Source of the DNA: Phycicoccus sp. M110.8
GTDB taxonomy: Bacteria > Actinomycetota > Actinomycetes > Actinomycetales > Dermatophilaceae
Direction: 5' to 3'
Assembly (NCBI RefSeq): GCF_032464895.1
Contig: NZ_JAWDIC010000001.1
Location: 620,001 to 684,000, forward strand
Length of the DNA: 64,000 nt
Made by a program: the position numbers and the translations under genes. Under the pieces are notes generated by a model. The model saw nothing but the letters and a program-made list of their open reading frames with translations. It made no database searches and was not told where the DNA came from. Shown in pieces: positions 46,915 to 54,322 of this stretch; position 1 is the first letter of the stretch; every line of letters begins with the position of its first letter.

Positions 46915-46920
46915 TACGGT
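46915..46920 (+). promoter_or_regulatory. -10 hexamer TACGGT of the small acidic protein gene
   Basis: TACGGT fits TANNNT; start near 46927, leader about 86 nt before ATG 47013. Inferred from pattern. Confidence 0.35.
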
Positions 46921-47012
46921 GAACCTGGCCGGTGCCGAGCGGCGCACGGTGTCGTGACCCGGCAGCCGGGGGCGTTCCGGCCGACCGTCCGCCAACCAGC
47001 ACAGGAGCAGCA

Positions 47013-47270
47013 ATGAGCGAGCCGAGCAGCGGCGTCCCGAGTGAGATCGCCGACGCCGAGGTCGAGCAGCCCCAGGAGCAGGGGAACCAGCCGGAGCGCG
47101 TGGAGCTGGACGTCGACGAGGAGAAGCTCGAGGCCTGGGACAAGGTCAAGGGCGACTACCAGGTGAACCCCGGCGGCGAGCCCGTGCCCAACAGCCAGGA
47201 GGACCGGGTCGCCCCCGGCGACGAGGATGACGACGACGACGAGAACGTCGGGGCGCCCGGGCCGTCCTGA
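47013..47270 (+). CDS. Small highly acidic protein of unknown function
   Basis: 85-residue protein, extremely acidic (run of Asp/Glu near the C terminus, 'DEDDDDDENVG'), with almost no hydrophobic core except 'EKLEAWDKVKGDYQV', which may form one helix. Probably intrinsically disordered and cytosolic. ATG 47013 has AGGAG 6 nt upstream, and codon use matches neighbouring genes, so it is likely real. I do not recognise a family. It precedes the DUF808 mini-operon by about 40 nt. Confidence 0.6.
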   Translation: MSEPSSGVPSEIADAEVEQPQEQGNQPERVELDVDEEKLEAWDKVKGDYQVNPGGEPVPNSQEDRVAPGDEDDDDDENVGAPGPS

Positions 47271-47307
47271 CGTCGGTCGGCGAAGCGTGACCGCCGGGGC
47301 CACCAAC

Positions 47308-47313
47308 TAGGCT
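47308..47313 (+). promoter_or_regulatory. -10 hexamer TAGGCT driving a leaderless mini-ORF and DUF808
   Basis: TAGGCT lies 6 nt before the GTG at 47320. The DUF808 ATG 59 nt further on has no ribosome binding site of its own. Confidence 0.55.
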
Positions 47314-47319
47314 GATCGC

Positions 47320-47379
47320 GTGACCCCTGCACTCATCCTGGTCCGCACCCGGGACGAGTCCACCACGGTGGCCTGCTGA
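47320..47379 (+). CDS. Leaderless 19-residue upstream ORF coupled to DUF808 gene
   Basis: A 19-codon frame starts with GTG exactly 6 nt after TAGGCT and ends with TGA overlapping the ATG of the DUF808 gene (TGATG). The peptide reads V-T-P-A-L-I-L-V-R-T-R-D-E-S-T-T-V-A-C, ending in Cys. Because the DUF808 start lacks a ribosome binding site, ribosomes finishing this mini-ORF probably restart on it. Leaderless mini-ORFs that control downstream genes are known in mycobacteria. Whether this one senses anything is unknown. Confidence 0.5.
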   Translation: MTPALILVRTRDESTTVAC

Positions 47380-48338
47380 TGGCCGGTGGACTGTTCGCCC
47401 TGCTCGACGACGTGGCCGTCCTGGCCAAGGCAGCGGCCGCCTCGATCGACGACGTCGGCGCCGCCGCCGGGCGCGCCAGCGTCAAGGCGACCGGCGTGAT
47501 CGTCGACGACACCGCCGTCACGCCCCGCTACGTCGAGGGCATCGAACCGGCGCGCGAGCTGCCGATCATCCGCAAAATCGCGGTCGGCTCCCTGCGGAAC
47601 AAGATCCTGCTCATCCTCCCCGCGGCCCTGCTGCTGAGCCAGTTCCTGCCAGTCGCCCTCACGCCGCTGCTCATGCTGGGTGGCACCTACCTCTGCTTCG
47701 AGGGCGCCGAGAAGATCTGGGAGCGCGTCAGCGGGCACGGCGGCGAGGAGGCGTCGGGCGACGAGGGCACCAAGCCGGACGAGGACGAGATCACGCGGAG
47801 CGCCATCCGCACCGACTTCATCCTCAGCGCGGAGATCATGGTGATCTCGCTGAACGAGGTGGCGAACGAGCCCCTCCTCAGCCGCGCGGTCATCCTCGTC
47901 ATCGTCGCGCTGCTGATCACGCTCCTCGTCTACGGCGTGGTCGCCCTCATCGTGAAGATGGACGACGTCGGCCTGCACCTCTCGGAGACAGGGTCTGGTG
48001 CGACCCGGTCGCTGGGGCGGGGACTCGTCCATGGCATGCCGCGCCTGCTGTCGACCCTGTCCGTGGTGGGAGTCGCCGCGATGATCTGGGTGGGTGGACA
48101 CATACTCCTGGTCGGACTCGACGACCTTGGGCTCCATGCTCCGTACTCCTGGGTGCACCACGCCGAGGAAGCCGTCCACGACGCCGCCGGTCCCCTCGGC
48201 GGCGTGCTGGGCTGGGTGACCAACACCGTGGGCTCGGCCATCCTGGGCCTGGTCGTGGGCGCCCTGGTCGTGGCAGTCGTCTCCGCCATTCACCGAGCGC
48301 GCCACGGCGGCGACGTCGAGCCGGAGACGCCTCGGTAG
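47379..48338 (+). CDS. DUF808 (YedI-like) membrane protein
   Basis: 319-residue DUF808-family membrane protein. The N terminus 'MAGGLFALLDDVAVLAKAAA' and 'ASVKATGVIVDDTAVTPRYV' are the family hallmark, followed by about six hydrophobic segments and the conserved 'RTDFILSAEIMVISL'. Bacterial homologs include E. coli YedI; the function is not established. The ATG has no ribosome binding site and overlaps the stop of a leaderless 19-codon ORF. Its stop codon TAG forms part of the -10 hexamer TAGCCT of the next gene. Confidence 0.88.
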   Translation: MAGGLFALLDDVAVLAKAAAASIDDVGAAAGRASVKATGVIVDDTAVTPRYVEGIEPARELPIIRKIAVGSLRNKILLILPAALLLSQFLPVALTPLLMLGGTYLCFEGAEKIWERVSGHGGEEASGDEGTKPDEDEITRSAIRTDFILSAEIMVISLNEVANEPLLSRAVILVIVALLITLLVYGVVALIVKMDDVGLHLSETGSGATRSLGRGLVHGMPRLLSTLSVVGVAAMIWVGGHILLVGLDDLGLHAPYSWVHHAEEAVHDAAGPLGGVLGWVTNTVGSAILGLVVGALVVAVVSAIHRARHGGDVEPETPR

Positions 48339-48341
48339 CCT
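48336..48341 (+). promoter_or_regulatory. -10 hexamer TAGCCT giving a leaderless start of the YbaK-like gene
   Basis: TAGCCT, whose first three bases are the DUF808 stop codon, is followed by 6 nt and ATG 48348. No ribosome binding site is present. Confidence 0.55.
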
Positions 48342-48347
48342 GCGCGC

Positions 48348-48875
48348 ATGGCCACCCCCGAAGGCACGCTCTCCTGGGCGCCCGCCACCGAGCACCCGCA
48401 CCTCCTCGCCGCGCCCGTCGCCGTCGCGCTCGGTCACGCCCCCTCCGCCCGGGTCGCGCCGATCGACCCGACGCTGGCGGACACGGCCGCCTTCTGCGAG
48501 GCCTACGAGAGCGACCCCGCGCACTCGGCGAACTGTGTCGTCGTGGCCGGCAAGCGTGGCGGCGAGGTCCGGCGGGCCGCTGTCCTCGTGCTTGCGACCG
48601 ACCGGGCCGACATCAACGGCGTCGTCCGGCGCCACCTCGACGTGCGCAAGATCAGCTTCGCGCCGATGGACGAGGCGGTCGCCCTGACCGAGATGGAGTA
48701 CGGCGGCATCACCCCGGTCGGCCTACCGGGCGACTGGCCGGTCCTGGTCGACGAGGGCGTCCTGGCCGCCGGGACGGTCGTCATCGGCAGCGGCATCCGC
48801 GGGAGCAAGCTCCTCGTGGCTACCAATGAGCTCGCCGCGCTGCCAACGGCCGAGGTCCTGCAGCTGTCCCTCTGA
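48348..48875 (+). CDS. YbaK/EbsC-family aminoacyl-tRNA deacylase-like protein
   Basis: 175-residue single-domain protein of the YbaK/ProRS-INS family, which hydrolyses mischarged aminoacyl-tRNAs (for example Cys-tRNAPro or Ala-tRNAPro). The pattern 'ANCVVVAGKRGGEVRRAAVLVLATDRADI' (shortened: 'NCVVVAGKRGGE'), 'RKISFAPMDEAVALTEMEYG' with 'GGITPVGLP' near 120-128, and the final 'GSGIRGSKLLVAT' matches the family core including the catalytic-region Lys ('VRKISFA'). Which tRNA it edits is not clear. The start is leaderless: TAGCCT then 6 nt then ATG. Confidence 0.85.
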   Translation: MATPEGTLSWAPATEHPHLLAAPVAVALGHAPSARVAPIDPTLADTAAFCEAYESDPAHSANCVVVAGKRGGEVRRAAVLVLATDRADINGVVRRHLDVRKISFAPMDEAVALTEMEYGGITPVGLPGDWPVLVDEGVLAAGTVVIGSGIRGSKLLVATNELAALPTAEVLQLSL

Positions 48876-48904
48876 CGGGCCCGGGGGCGGACTCCAGTGA
48901 GGCG

Positions 48905-50158
48905 TCAGCCCCGTCCCGTACGCCCGGTGCGGTCGGCGAGGTCGGCGACGTGGGGGGAGACACCGGGGTCGAGGCCCAGCCCCAGCGCGAGGTAGGTGGC
49001 CGCGAAGTCGGTCGTGGCCATCAGCCCGGCCAGCCTCGTCACCGGCTCCCCCGGTTGCGCTACGACCTCGGACACGCGTGCCCCGGCCTCCCGGGCCGCG
49101 TCGGCCACCGTGTCGGCCAGCCGCAACGCCTCGTCCGACTCCCGCGTCGGCGGCTCCACCGGCGCGTCACGCAGCATGAGGAGCGACAGCCGGGGTGAGG
49201 CGGGCGCGTCGAGGTACGGGTCGGCGAAGATGTCCACCTCACCCGCCCCCCGACCTGGGCCGGACCACCCGGACCCGCCAGATCCGCCCGCGTCCCCGGA
49301 GCCGCCGGCTCCGGCCACCCCTGAGAAGGCCGTCGTGAACGGCCCGTCGAGGCAGGCGACCACCTGCGCCGCGTCGTCGGGCAGCTCGCCCGTCGTCGCG
49401 GGCACCCGGGCCGTGCGGGCCAGCATCGAGGCGGCGCGCAGGGCCGCGACACCGGTCAGCGGCCCGTCGCCCAGGATGACCGGCACGCCGTCGGCGAGGT
49501 CGGTGGCGAGCACCTTGGCCGGGTTGACGAACGACTCCGACGACGGCCGGCAGGCCTCCGCCACCTCGTCGAGCCGGTCCGCCGTGTCGTAGAGCACCCG
49601 CTCGTCCACGTGCACCAGCCCCAGCCGGCCGGCCCCCAGCAGCACGGGCGCCAGCAGCGACCACAGGGCCGTGCGCGACGACGCCCGCTCCCGGCCGATG
49701 TCGATGTGCACCCCGCGCGCCCGCGCGCAGACGTCCGCCAGCGGCGACTCGGCGGCCCCGACCGTCAGCAGTGCCGCGCCGCGCCGGGCCGCCTCCGCCG
49801 CAAGCGCGAGCGGTCCCGCCGCCCGCCCGGACAACGACACGGCGATGACGAGGTCGAGCGGGCCGACCCACCCGGGCAGGGGCACGTTGCGCCGGGTCGA
49901 CACCGGCACGGGCGACCCCGGCTCGGCCAGCAGGTCGAGCACGTCGCACACCACCGCCGAACCACCCAGCGACGCGACCAGGACCGATCGAGGGCGCTCT
50001 CCCCCGGCGACCCGGTCGATGCCGCCCTCCGTGGCGAGCGCCACCGCCTCGCGCACCTGGGCACCGGCCGTGGCCAGCCCGCGCAGGGTCTGGCGCGAGT
50101 CGAGGGCGGCGACCGCCTCCTCGCTGTCCATGCGAGCCTCGTCGAGGAACGGTGCCAT
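48905..50158 (-). CDS. SIS-domain protein (Rv3256c-like, phosphoglucose/phosphomannose isomerase-related)
   Basis: 417-residue protein with an N-terminal SIS sugar-isomerase domain ('VLVASLGGSAVVCDVLDLL', 'LVIAVSLSGRAAGPLALAAEA') and a C-terminal bacterial PGI/PMI-like region. The order SIS protein, Trm112-like protein, manB, DUF3499 follows the Rv3256c-Rv3258c neighbourhood of M. tuberculosis. Isomerising a hexose phosphate for mannan or GDP-mannose supply is plausible with manB next door, but the canonical catalytic residues cannot be confirmed by eye. A Gly/Ser-rich loop of about 20 residues sits near 320. ATG 50158 has a weak ribosome binding site. It follows the Trm112-like gene by 13 nt. 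Confidence 0.82.
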   Translation of the reverse strand: MAPFLDEARMDSEEAVAALDSRQTLRGLATAGAQVREAVALATEGGIDRVAGGERPRSVLVASLGGSAVVCDVLDLLAEPGSPVPVSTRRNVPLPGWVGPLDLVIAVSLSGRAAGPLALAAEAARRGAALLTVGAAESPLADVCARARGVHIDIGRERASSRTALWSLLAPVLLGAGRLGLVHVDERVLYDTADRLDEVAEACRPSSESFVNPAKVLATDLADGVPVILGDGPLTGVAALRAASMLARTARVPATTGELPDDAAQVVACLDGPFTTAFSGVAGAGGSGDAGGSGGSGWSGPGRGAGEVDIFADPYLDAPASPRLSLLMLRDAPVEPPTRESDEALRLADTVADAAREAGARVSEVVAQPGEPVTRLAGLMATTDFAATYLALGLGLDPGVSPHVADLADRTGRTGRG

Positions 50159-50171
50159 GGCGGCCCTCGGC

Positions 50172-50378
50172 TCAGGCGGGCTTGCGGGCTTCGTCGACCA
50201 GGAGCACCGGGACGCCCTCGTCGATGCGGTACTGCAGACCGCACGAGGTGTTGGTGCAGTGCAGCTCGGCGCCCGTCTCACCCTGGGCGTCGGCCAGCTC
50301 GGACCGGCAGGCGGGGCAGCGCAGGATCTCGCGCAGCCACGGCTCGATGGAGGCGGCCGCCCCCGTGTCGTGCGCCAT
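50172..50378 (-). CDS. Trm112-like zinc-ribbon protein
   Basis: 68-residue protein of the Trm112/YcaR family. Four Cys form a zinc ribbon: Cys21, Cys24 ('CPACRSELAD'), Cys41 and Cys46 ('CTNTSCG'), followed by the typical 'YRIDEGVPVLLVDEA' end. In eukaryotes Trm112 activates methyltransferases; in bacteria the role is unclear. ATG 50378 overlaps the manB stop (TGATG) and has AGGAGAAC upstream, so it is co-translated with manB. Confidence 0.9.
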   Translation of the reverse strand: MAHDTGAAASIEPWLREILRCPACRSELADAQGETGAELHCTNTSCGLQYRIDEGVPVLLVDEARKPA

Positions 50379-51817
50379 CACTGTTCTCCTCTCACCAGGG
50401 CGAGGACATCGTCCCGCACCCGTGCCATCGTGTCTGCATCCGCCGCCTCGACGTTGAGCCGCAGCAGCGGCTCGGTGTTCGAGGCGCGGAGGTTGAGCCA
50501 CCACATCGGGTCGCCGTCGCCACCTGCGTGGGTCGCCGTGAGGCCGTCCAGCTCGTCGAACTCGGCGCCCTGCCCGGCCGCCCACTCGCGCACGAGCCCG
50601 GTCGCGGCGCCCGCGTCGGTGACCGTCGAGTTGATCTCGCCGGACGCGGCATACCGGCTGTATGCCGCGGTGAGCCGGCTGAGCGGCTCGTCCTGCTCGC
50701 CGAGGGCGGCGAGCACGTGCATGGCGGCGAGCATCCCGGTGTCGGCGAACCAGAAGTCGCGGAAGTAGTAGTGCGCGCTGTGCTCGCCGCCGAACACCGC
50801 GTCCTCGCGCGCCATCTCGGCCTTGATGAACGAGTGGCCGACGCGAGTGCGGATGCCGCGGGCGCCCGCCTCGCCGATGATCTCGGGGACGGCGGCCGAC
50901 GAGATGACGTTGTAGACGACTCCCACCTCGGCGGCGTCGCGGCCCGCGGCCACCTCGCGCGCCACCTCCCGGGTCGCGACCAGGGCGGTCACCGCGCTCG
51001 GGCTGACCGGCTCACCCCGCTCGTCGACGACGAAGCAGCGGTCGGCGTCCCCGTCGAAGGCCAGGCCGATGTCCGCACCCTCGCGGACGACGGCCGCCTG
51101 CAGGTCGCGCAGGTTCTCCGGCTCGAGCGGGTTCGCCTCGTGGTTGGGGAAGGTGCCGTCGAGCTCGAAGTAGAGCGGGACGACGTCGAGGGGCAGGGCG
51201 GGCAGGCCCGCGCCCGTGCCGAGGACGGCGGGGACGGTGTGGCCGCCCATGCCGTTGCCCGCGTCGACGACGACCTTGAGCGGCCGGCCACCGGACAGGT
51301 CGACCAGCCCGCGCAGGAATGCCGCGTAGTCGGCGAGGACGTCGCGCTCGCGCAGCGTGCCCGCCTCGACATCGGCCGGCCCTGCGGACGTCCCGGAGTC
51401 CAGGAGCGCCTGGGCGGTGTCGCGCACCGTCGCCAGGCCGGAGTCCTGCCCGACAGGTCGGGCGCCCGCGCGGCACAGCTTGATGCCGTTGTAGCGGGCC
51501 GGGTTGTGCGACGCGGTGAACATGGCGCCGGGCAGGTCGAGGGCGCCGCTGGCGTAGTACAGGCCGTCGGTGCTGCACAGGCCGATCAGCGTCGCGTCGA
51601 GCCCGTGGGCCGTCACCCCGGCGGCGAAGGCGCGCGACAGCTCTGGCGAGGAGGGGCGCATGTCGTGGCCGATGACGACGCCGGTGGCCCCGTCGGCGGC
51701 GACGAGCCGGGCGAAGGCCGCGCCGATCGCCCACGCCACGTCGACGTTGAGCTGCTCGGGGACGACGCCACGGACGTCGTAGGCCTTGACGAAGTCGGTC
51801 AGCACGGGAACGGGCAC
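50378..51817 (-). CDS. manB: Phosphomannomutase/phosphoglucomutase
   Basis: 479-residue alpha-D-phosphohexomutase converting mannose-6-phosphate to mannose-1-phosphate on the way to GDP-mannose. All four signature loops are present: the phosphoserine loop 'AMFTASHNPARYNG', metal loop 'LAFDGDADRCFVVDE', sugar loop 'AVFGGEHSAHYYF' and phosphate loop 'LRASNTEPLLRLN'. GDP-mannose would feed glycans such as those made by the GT87 gene and lipoglycans. GTG 51817 is chosen because TAGGGT lies 7 nt upstream, a leaderless arrangement; the track frame extends further but would pass through that promoter. An inverted CGGCATAC pair lies inside the gene. Confidence 0.95.
   Translation of the reverse strand: MPVPVLTDFVKAYDVRGVVPEQLNVDVAWAIGAAFARLVAADGATGVVIGHDMRPSSPELSRAFAAGVTAHGLDATLIGLCSTDGLYYASGALDLPGAMFTASHNPARYNGIKLCRAGARPVGQDSGLATVRDTAQALLDSGTSAGPADVEAGTLRERDVLADYAAFLRGLVDLSGGRPLKVVVDAGNGMGGHTVPAVLGTGAGLPALPLDVVPLYFELDGTFPNHEANPLEPENLRDLQAAVVREGADIGLAFDGDADRCFVVDERGEPVSPSAVTALVATREVAREVAAGRDAAEVGVVYNVISSAAVPEIIGEAGARGIRTRVGHSFIKAEMAREDAVFGGEHSAHYYFRDFWFADTGMLAAMHVLAALGEQDEPLSRLTAAYSRYAASGEINSTVTDAGAATGLVREWAAGQGAEFDELDGLTATHAGGDGDPMWWLNLRASNTEPLLRLNVEAADADTMARVRDDVLALVRGEQ
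50648..50666. repeat. Inverted pair of the GGCATAC motif inside manB
   Basis: GGCATAC (50648-50654), 5-nt spacer, GTATGCC (50660-50666): a perfect inverted pair within coding sequence, encoding Ala-Tyr-Ser-Arg-Tyr-Ala on the minus strand with the less common codons GCA and TAT. Confidence 0.8.
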
Positions 51818-51824
51818 GGCACAG

Positions 51825-51830
51825 ACCCTA
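51825..51830 (-). promoter_or_regulatory. -10 hexamer TAGGGT giving a leaderless manB start
   Basis: On the minus strand TAGGGT is followed by 7 nt and GTG 51817. It fixes the manB start. Confidence 0.6.
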
Positions 51831-51860
51831 GCGGGGCCACCGGCCCCGGCGGTCGCAGGC

Positions 51861-52247
51861 TCAGAGGTCCCGCAGGACGCGCAGGTGGCCGCGGCGGCTG
51901 GTCTCCACGGCCCCGGAGGAGCCCTCGTCGACCTGGCCGACGACCCGGGAGGGGGCGGGCGGCTCGCCGAGCTTGGGCCGGCCGGCCTCGCGCACGGCGT
52001 TGGCGAGCGCGAGCAGGTCGTCGTGCGAGGGCTCGGGCTCGACGTACTCACCCGACAGGCGCACGATCTCCCAGCCGCGGGGGGCGGTGAGCCGCTCGGC
52101 GTGGTCGGCGCACAGGTCGTACGTGTGCGGCTCGGCGAACGTGGCCAGCGGCCCGACGACGGCGGTCTGGTCGCCGTAGACGTAGGTGAGCGTGGCGATG
52201 GCTGCCTTGGGGCACGCGGTGCGGGAGCACCTTCTCGACAGACTCAC
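51861..52247 (-). CDS. DUF3499 family protein
   Basis: 128-residue DUF3499 protein (Rv3258c family). The N-terminal half is conserved and Cys-rich: 'RRCSRTACPKAAIATLTYVY', 'YDLCADHAERLTAPRGW', suggesting a bound zinc through three or four Cys/His. The C-terminal half is variable. Function unknown; it is always near manB and whiB2 in actinobacteria. GTG 52247 is chosen because TACAGT lies 6 nt upstream (leaderless); the longer frame overlaps the divergent gene and is rejected. Confidence 0.88.
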   Translation of the reverse strand: MSLSRRCSRTACPKAAIATLTYVYGDQTAVVGPLATFAEPHTYDLCADHAERLTAPRGWEIVRLSGEYVEPEPSHDDLLALANAVREAGRPKLGEPPAPSRVVGQVDEGSSGAVETSRRGHLRVLRDL

Positions 52248-52253
52248 GCGAGG

Positions 52254-52259
52254 ACTGTA
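52254..52259 (-). promoter_or_regulatory. -10 hexamer TACAGT giving a leaderless DUF3499 start
   Basis: On the minus strand TACAGT is followed by 6 nt and GTG 52247. The hexamer overlaps a GGCATAC motif (52257-52263, read GGCATACAGT), so a protein reading that motif could touch this promoter. Confidence 0.55.
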
Positions 52260-52294
52260 TGCCACGGCTCCGACAGCGCCGTCCCGGCACGCCG

Positions 52295-52300
52295 TAGGGT
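52295..52300 (+). promoter_or_regulatory. -10 hexamer TAGGGT giving a leaderless start of the zincin-like gene
   Basis: TAGGGT is followed by 6 nt and GTG 52307. Back to back with the DUF3499 promoter 36 nt away. Confidence 0.6.
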
Positions 52301-52306
52301 GGCTGC

Positions 52307-52750
52307 GTGAGTTCGACCCGAGGGGCGTCCGGCCAGGGGCGTGGGCGCACCCGCGACCGCCGGGGCCGGGGCCTGCGGGGTCCCCTGGCGTGGCCTGCCG
52401 TGCCGGCGATGGCGACCCGGCGCGAGCAGTTCGACGACCTCGTGCTCGACAGCGCCGCCCGGCTCGAGGGACGCGTCGGGCCGCGGATCCGCGACGTGGA
52501 GTTCGCGGTCGAGGACGTCCCACCGTCCGACCCCGCGCCGTGGGAGCGCGACGGGGTCCCGCTGGGGCGCACCTTCCCCGCGCACGGACGGCAGCCTGCC
52601 CGGGTCGTCGTCTACCGGCGCCCGGTGGAGAACCGGGCAGAGAGCTCCCGCGAGCTCACCGCGGTCGTGCAGGACGTCGTCGTGGAACAGGTGGCCGCGC
52701 TGTTCGGGCTGAACCCCGAGGAGCTCGACCCGCGCTACGACGACGAGTAG
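52307..52750 (+). CDS. Metallopeptidase-family (zincin-like, Rv3259 type) protein lacking HExxH
   Basis: 147-residue protein of the small zincin-like family next to DUF3499 and whiB2 (Rv3259 position). The Arg/Gly-rich N terminus is followed by 'REQFDDLVLDSAARL' and 'PLGRTFPAHGRQPARVVVYR', as in the family. Where active members have H-E-x-x-H followed by F-G-L, this protein reads 'VVEQVAALFGLNPEELDP', with Glu, Gln and Ala at the expected zinc and catalytic positions. It is therefore probably not a peptidase. The start is leaderless (TAGGGT, 6 nt, GTG). Probably a binding or structural role; unknown. Confidence 0.78.
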   Translation: MSSTRGASGQGRGRTRDRRGRGLRGPLAWPAVPAMATRREQFDDLVLDSAARLEGRVGPRIRDVEFAVEDVPPSDPAPWERDGVPLGRTFPAHGRQPARVVVYRRPVENRAESSRELTAVVQDVVVEQVAALFGLNPEELDPRYDDE

Positions 52751-52822
52751 CCGCAACAGACGACGAGCAGCCGCGCCGGACCGGCAGGCGGCACGCGCGG
52801 GCGCCGACGTCGGCCACCGGGG

Positions 52823-54322
52823 TCAGCCCTGGGGCGCCTCGCGCACGGCCACCGTGGTCGAGCGGAGCGTCGCGTCCCGCAGGGGCGTGCTCGAGATGAG
52901 GGTCCCGCACGAGTCGTTGCCCCACGAGACGACGCCCGCCCGCACGGCGCCCGAACCCGAGACCCGGTGCACCCACACGGACGAGGCCGCCGTGACGTCG
53001 ACCGTGGTCGTGCTGTCGGCCGCGACCGACACCCGGTTCGAGGTGGCCGTGCCGGACCCGTCGACCGTGACCACCTCGACCCCGGCAGGGGCGCCCGTGG
53101 CGGTCAGCAGCAGGGTGCGGTGCAGCACGAACCCGTCCGGCGCGCCCGCCGGCTTCGCGAGCGGCATACCCGCCACTGCGGAGATGGCCGGGGTGGACGA
53201 CGTCCACGCGAGGTCGCCCGGCTTGCCCGGGGCGTCCCGGACCACCATCGCGGCGGCCACGACCGGGTGGTCGGCGCGCACCTGCAGGGCGACCGAGCCG
53301 CTGGGCAGCCCGGAGAGGTCGATGTCGTGCACCGCGCCACCGTCGACCCGGACGACGCCCCCGGCCGGCAGGGCCCGCGGGCCGTCCTTGGTGAGCACCC
53401 GCGCCTGGACGACGGCCTCGTCGCGACCGGGGACGACCACCCGCAGGGTGGCCCGCCCGTTGACCGACACGGCAGGGACGACCTGTTCGCGCGACGGCGC
53501 CGCGCTGGGCACCGCGTCGTCCGAGCCGGCCGCGCGGGTGCCGTCGAGCCACGTGTCCGCCACGACCGCGCCGACGACGCCGCCGTGGGCGACGACGTGG
53601 ACCGCCGGGTCGGCCAGGTCGGAGGAGATCGAGTCCAGCAGGAAGGCCGTGCGGCCGTGCGCCGGCACCACCAGGCCCGAGCCACCGGGCGAGGCGACGG
53701 GCCCCTTGTCACCGTGGAGCGTGACGTCGACGGACACGGGGTTGCCACCGGGGTTGGTGAGGACGAGTCGCTCCTGGCGGCCGGGCGCGCCACCCCCGGC
53801 GAGCAGCCAGAGGTCCGAGCCGGGGTCACCACAGCCCGTCACCGACAAGGCGCGGCGGTCGCCGGACGGCTCCAGCCACGACTGGGCCGCGGCCAGGCCG
53901 GGCGCGAGGTTCTGGGTCGCCCGGACCTGCACGCCCGCGGAGGCCCCCACCGTGGCGGAGGTGCTCGCCCCGCGCTGGGTCGCGGGTGACCCCTGCGCGG
54001 CGCCGCCGGGCATCGTGCGCAGCGAGACGCGCCCCCCGGCCCCCAGCGGTCGGGTGCTGCCGAGCAGGCGGTCCGGTGCCGTGACCGCGGCAACCCCGAC
54101 GGGCACGGACTCGTCGTCGAGACCGGGCACGCCGCGCAGCTCCGGGCCGGGGCACAGGAGCGAGGCGTCGCGCACGGCGGCACTGGCCGGTGCGGGCGAC
54201 GTGGTGCGCGCCCCCGACCCGATGGCGAACGCGCCGTCGTGCTGGGTGGCGGCCAGGACGACCCCGGCACCGGCGGCGGCGACCAGGGCGGTCCGGACGA
54301 GGGCGGCGACGGGGACGGTCAT
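52823..54322 (-). CDS. DUF5719 family secreted/membrane-anchored protein
   Basis: 499-residue protein with an N-terminal hydrophobic anchor or signal ('VAALVRTALVAAAGAGVVLAA') and a long extracytoplasmic beta-rich, Gly/Ala/Thr/Ser-rich domain, matching the DUF5719 family. It has few Cys: 'SLLCPGPEL', 'SVTGCGDPGSDLW' and 'WGNDSCGTL', which may form a disulfide. The ATG overlaps the stop of the large GT2/membrane protein (ATGA), as is usual for this pair in actinobacteria, so the two likely act together in making or exporting a surface polysaccharide. Function not established. Confidence 0.78.
   Translation of the reverse strand: MTVPVAALVRTALVAAAGAGVVLAATQHDGAFAIGSGARTTSPAPASAAVRDASLLCPGPELRGVPGLDDESVPVGVAAVTAPDRLLGSTRPLGAGGRVSLRTMPGGAAQGSPATQRGASTSATVGASAGVQVRATQNLAPGLAAAQSWLEPSGDRRALSVTGCGDPGSDLWLLAGGGAPGRQERLVLTNPGGNPVSVDVTLHGDKGPVASPGGSGLVVPAHGRTAFLLDSISSDLADPAVHVVAHGGVVGAVVADTWLDGTRAAGSDDAVPSAAPSREQVVPAVSVNGRATLRVVVPGRDEAVVQARVLTKDGPRALPAGGVVRVDGGAVHDIDLSGLPSGSVALQVRADHPVVAAAMVVRDAPGKPGDLAWTSSTPAISAVAGMPLAKPAGAPDGFVLHRTLLLTATGAPAGVEVVTVDGSGTATSNRVSVAADSTTTVDVTAASSVWVHRVSGSGAVRAGVVSWGNDSCGTLISSTPLRDATLRSTTVAVREAPQG

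Noticed and set aside
46738-47012. Possible SAM or SAH riboswitch upstream of sahH
   Set aside because: The leader of about 90 nt has a small GGGTGATACCCC hairpin but none of the conserved elements I know for SAH or SAM-IV riboswitches.
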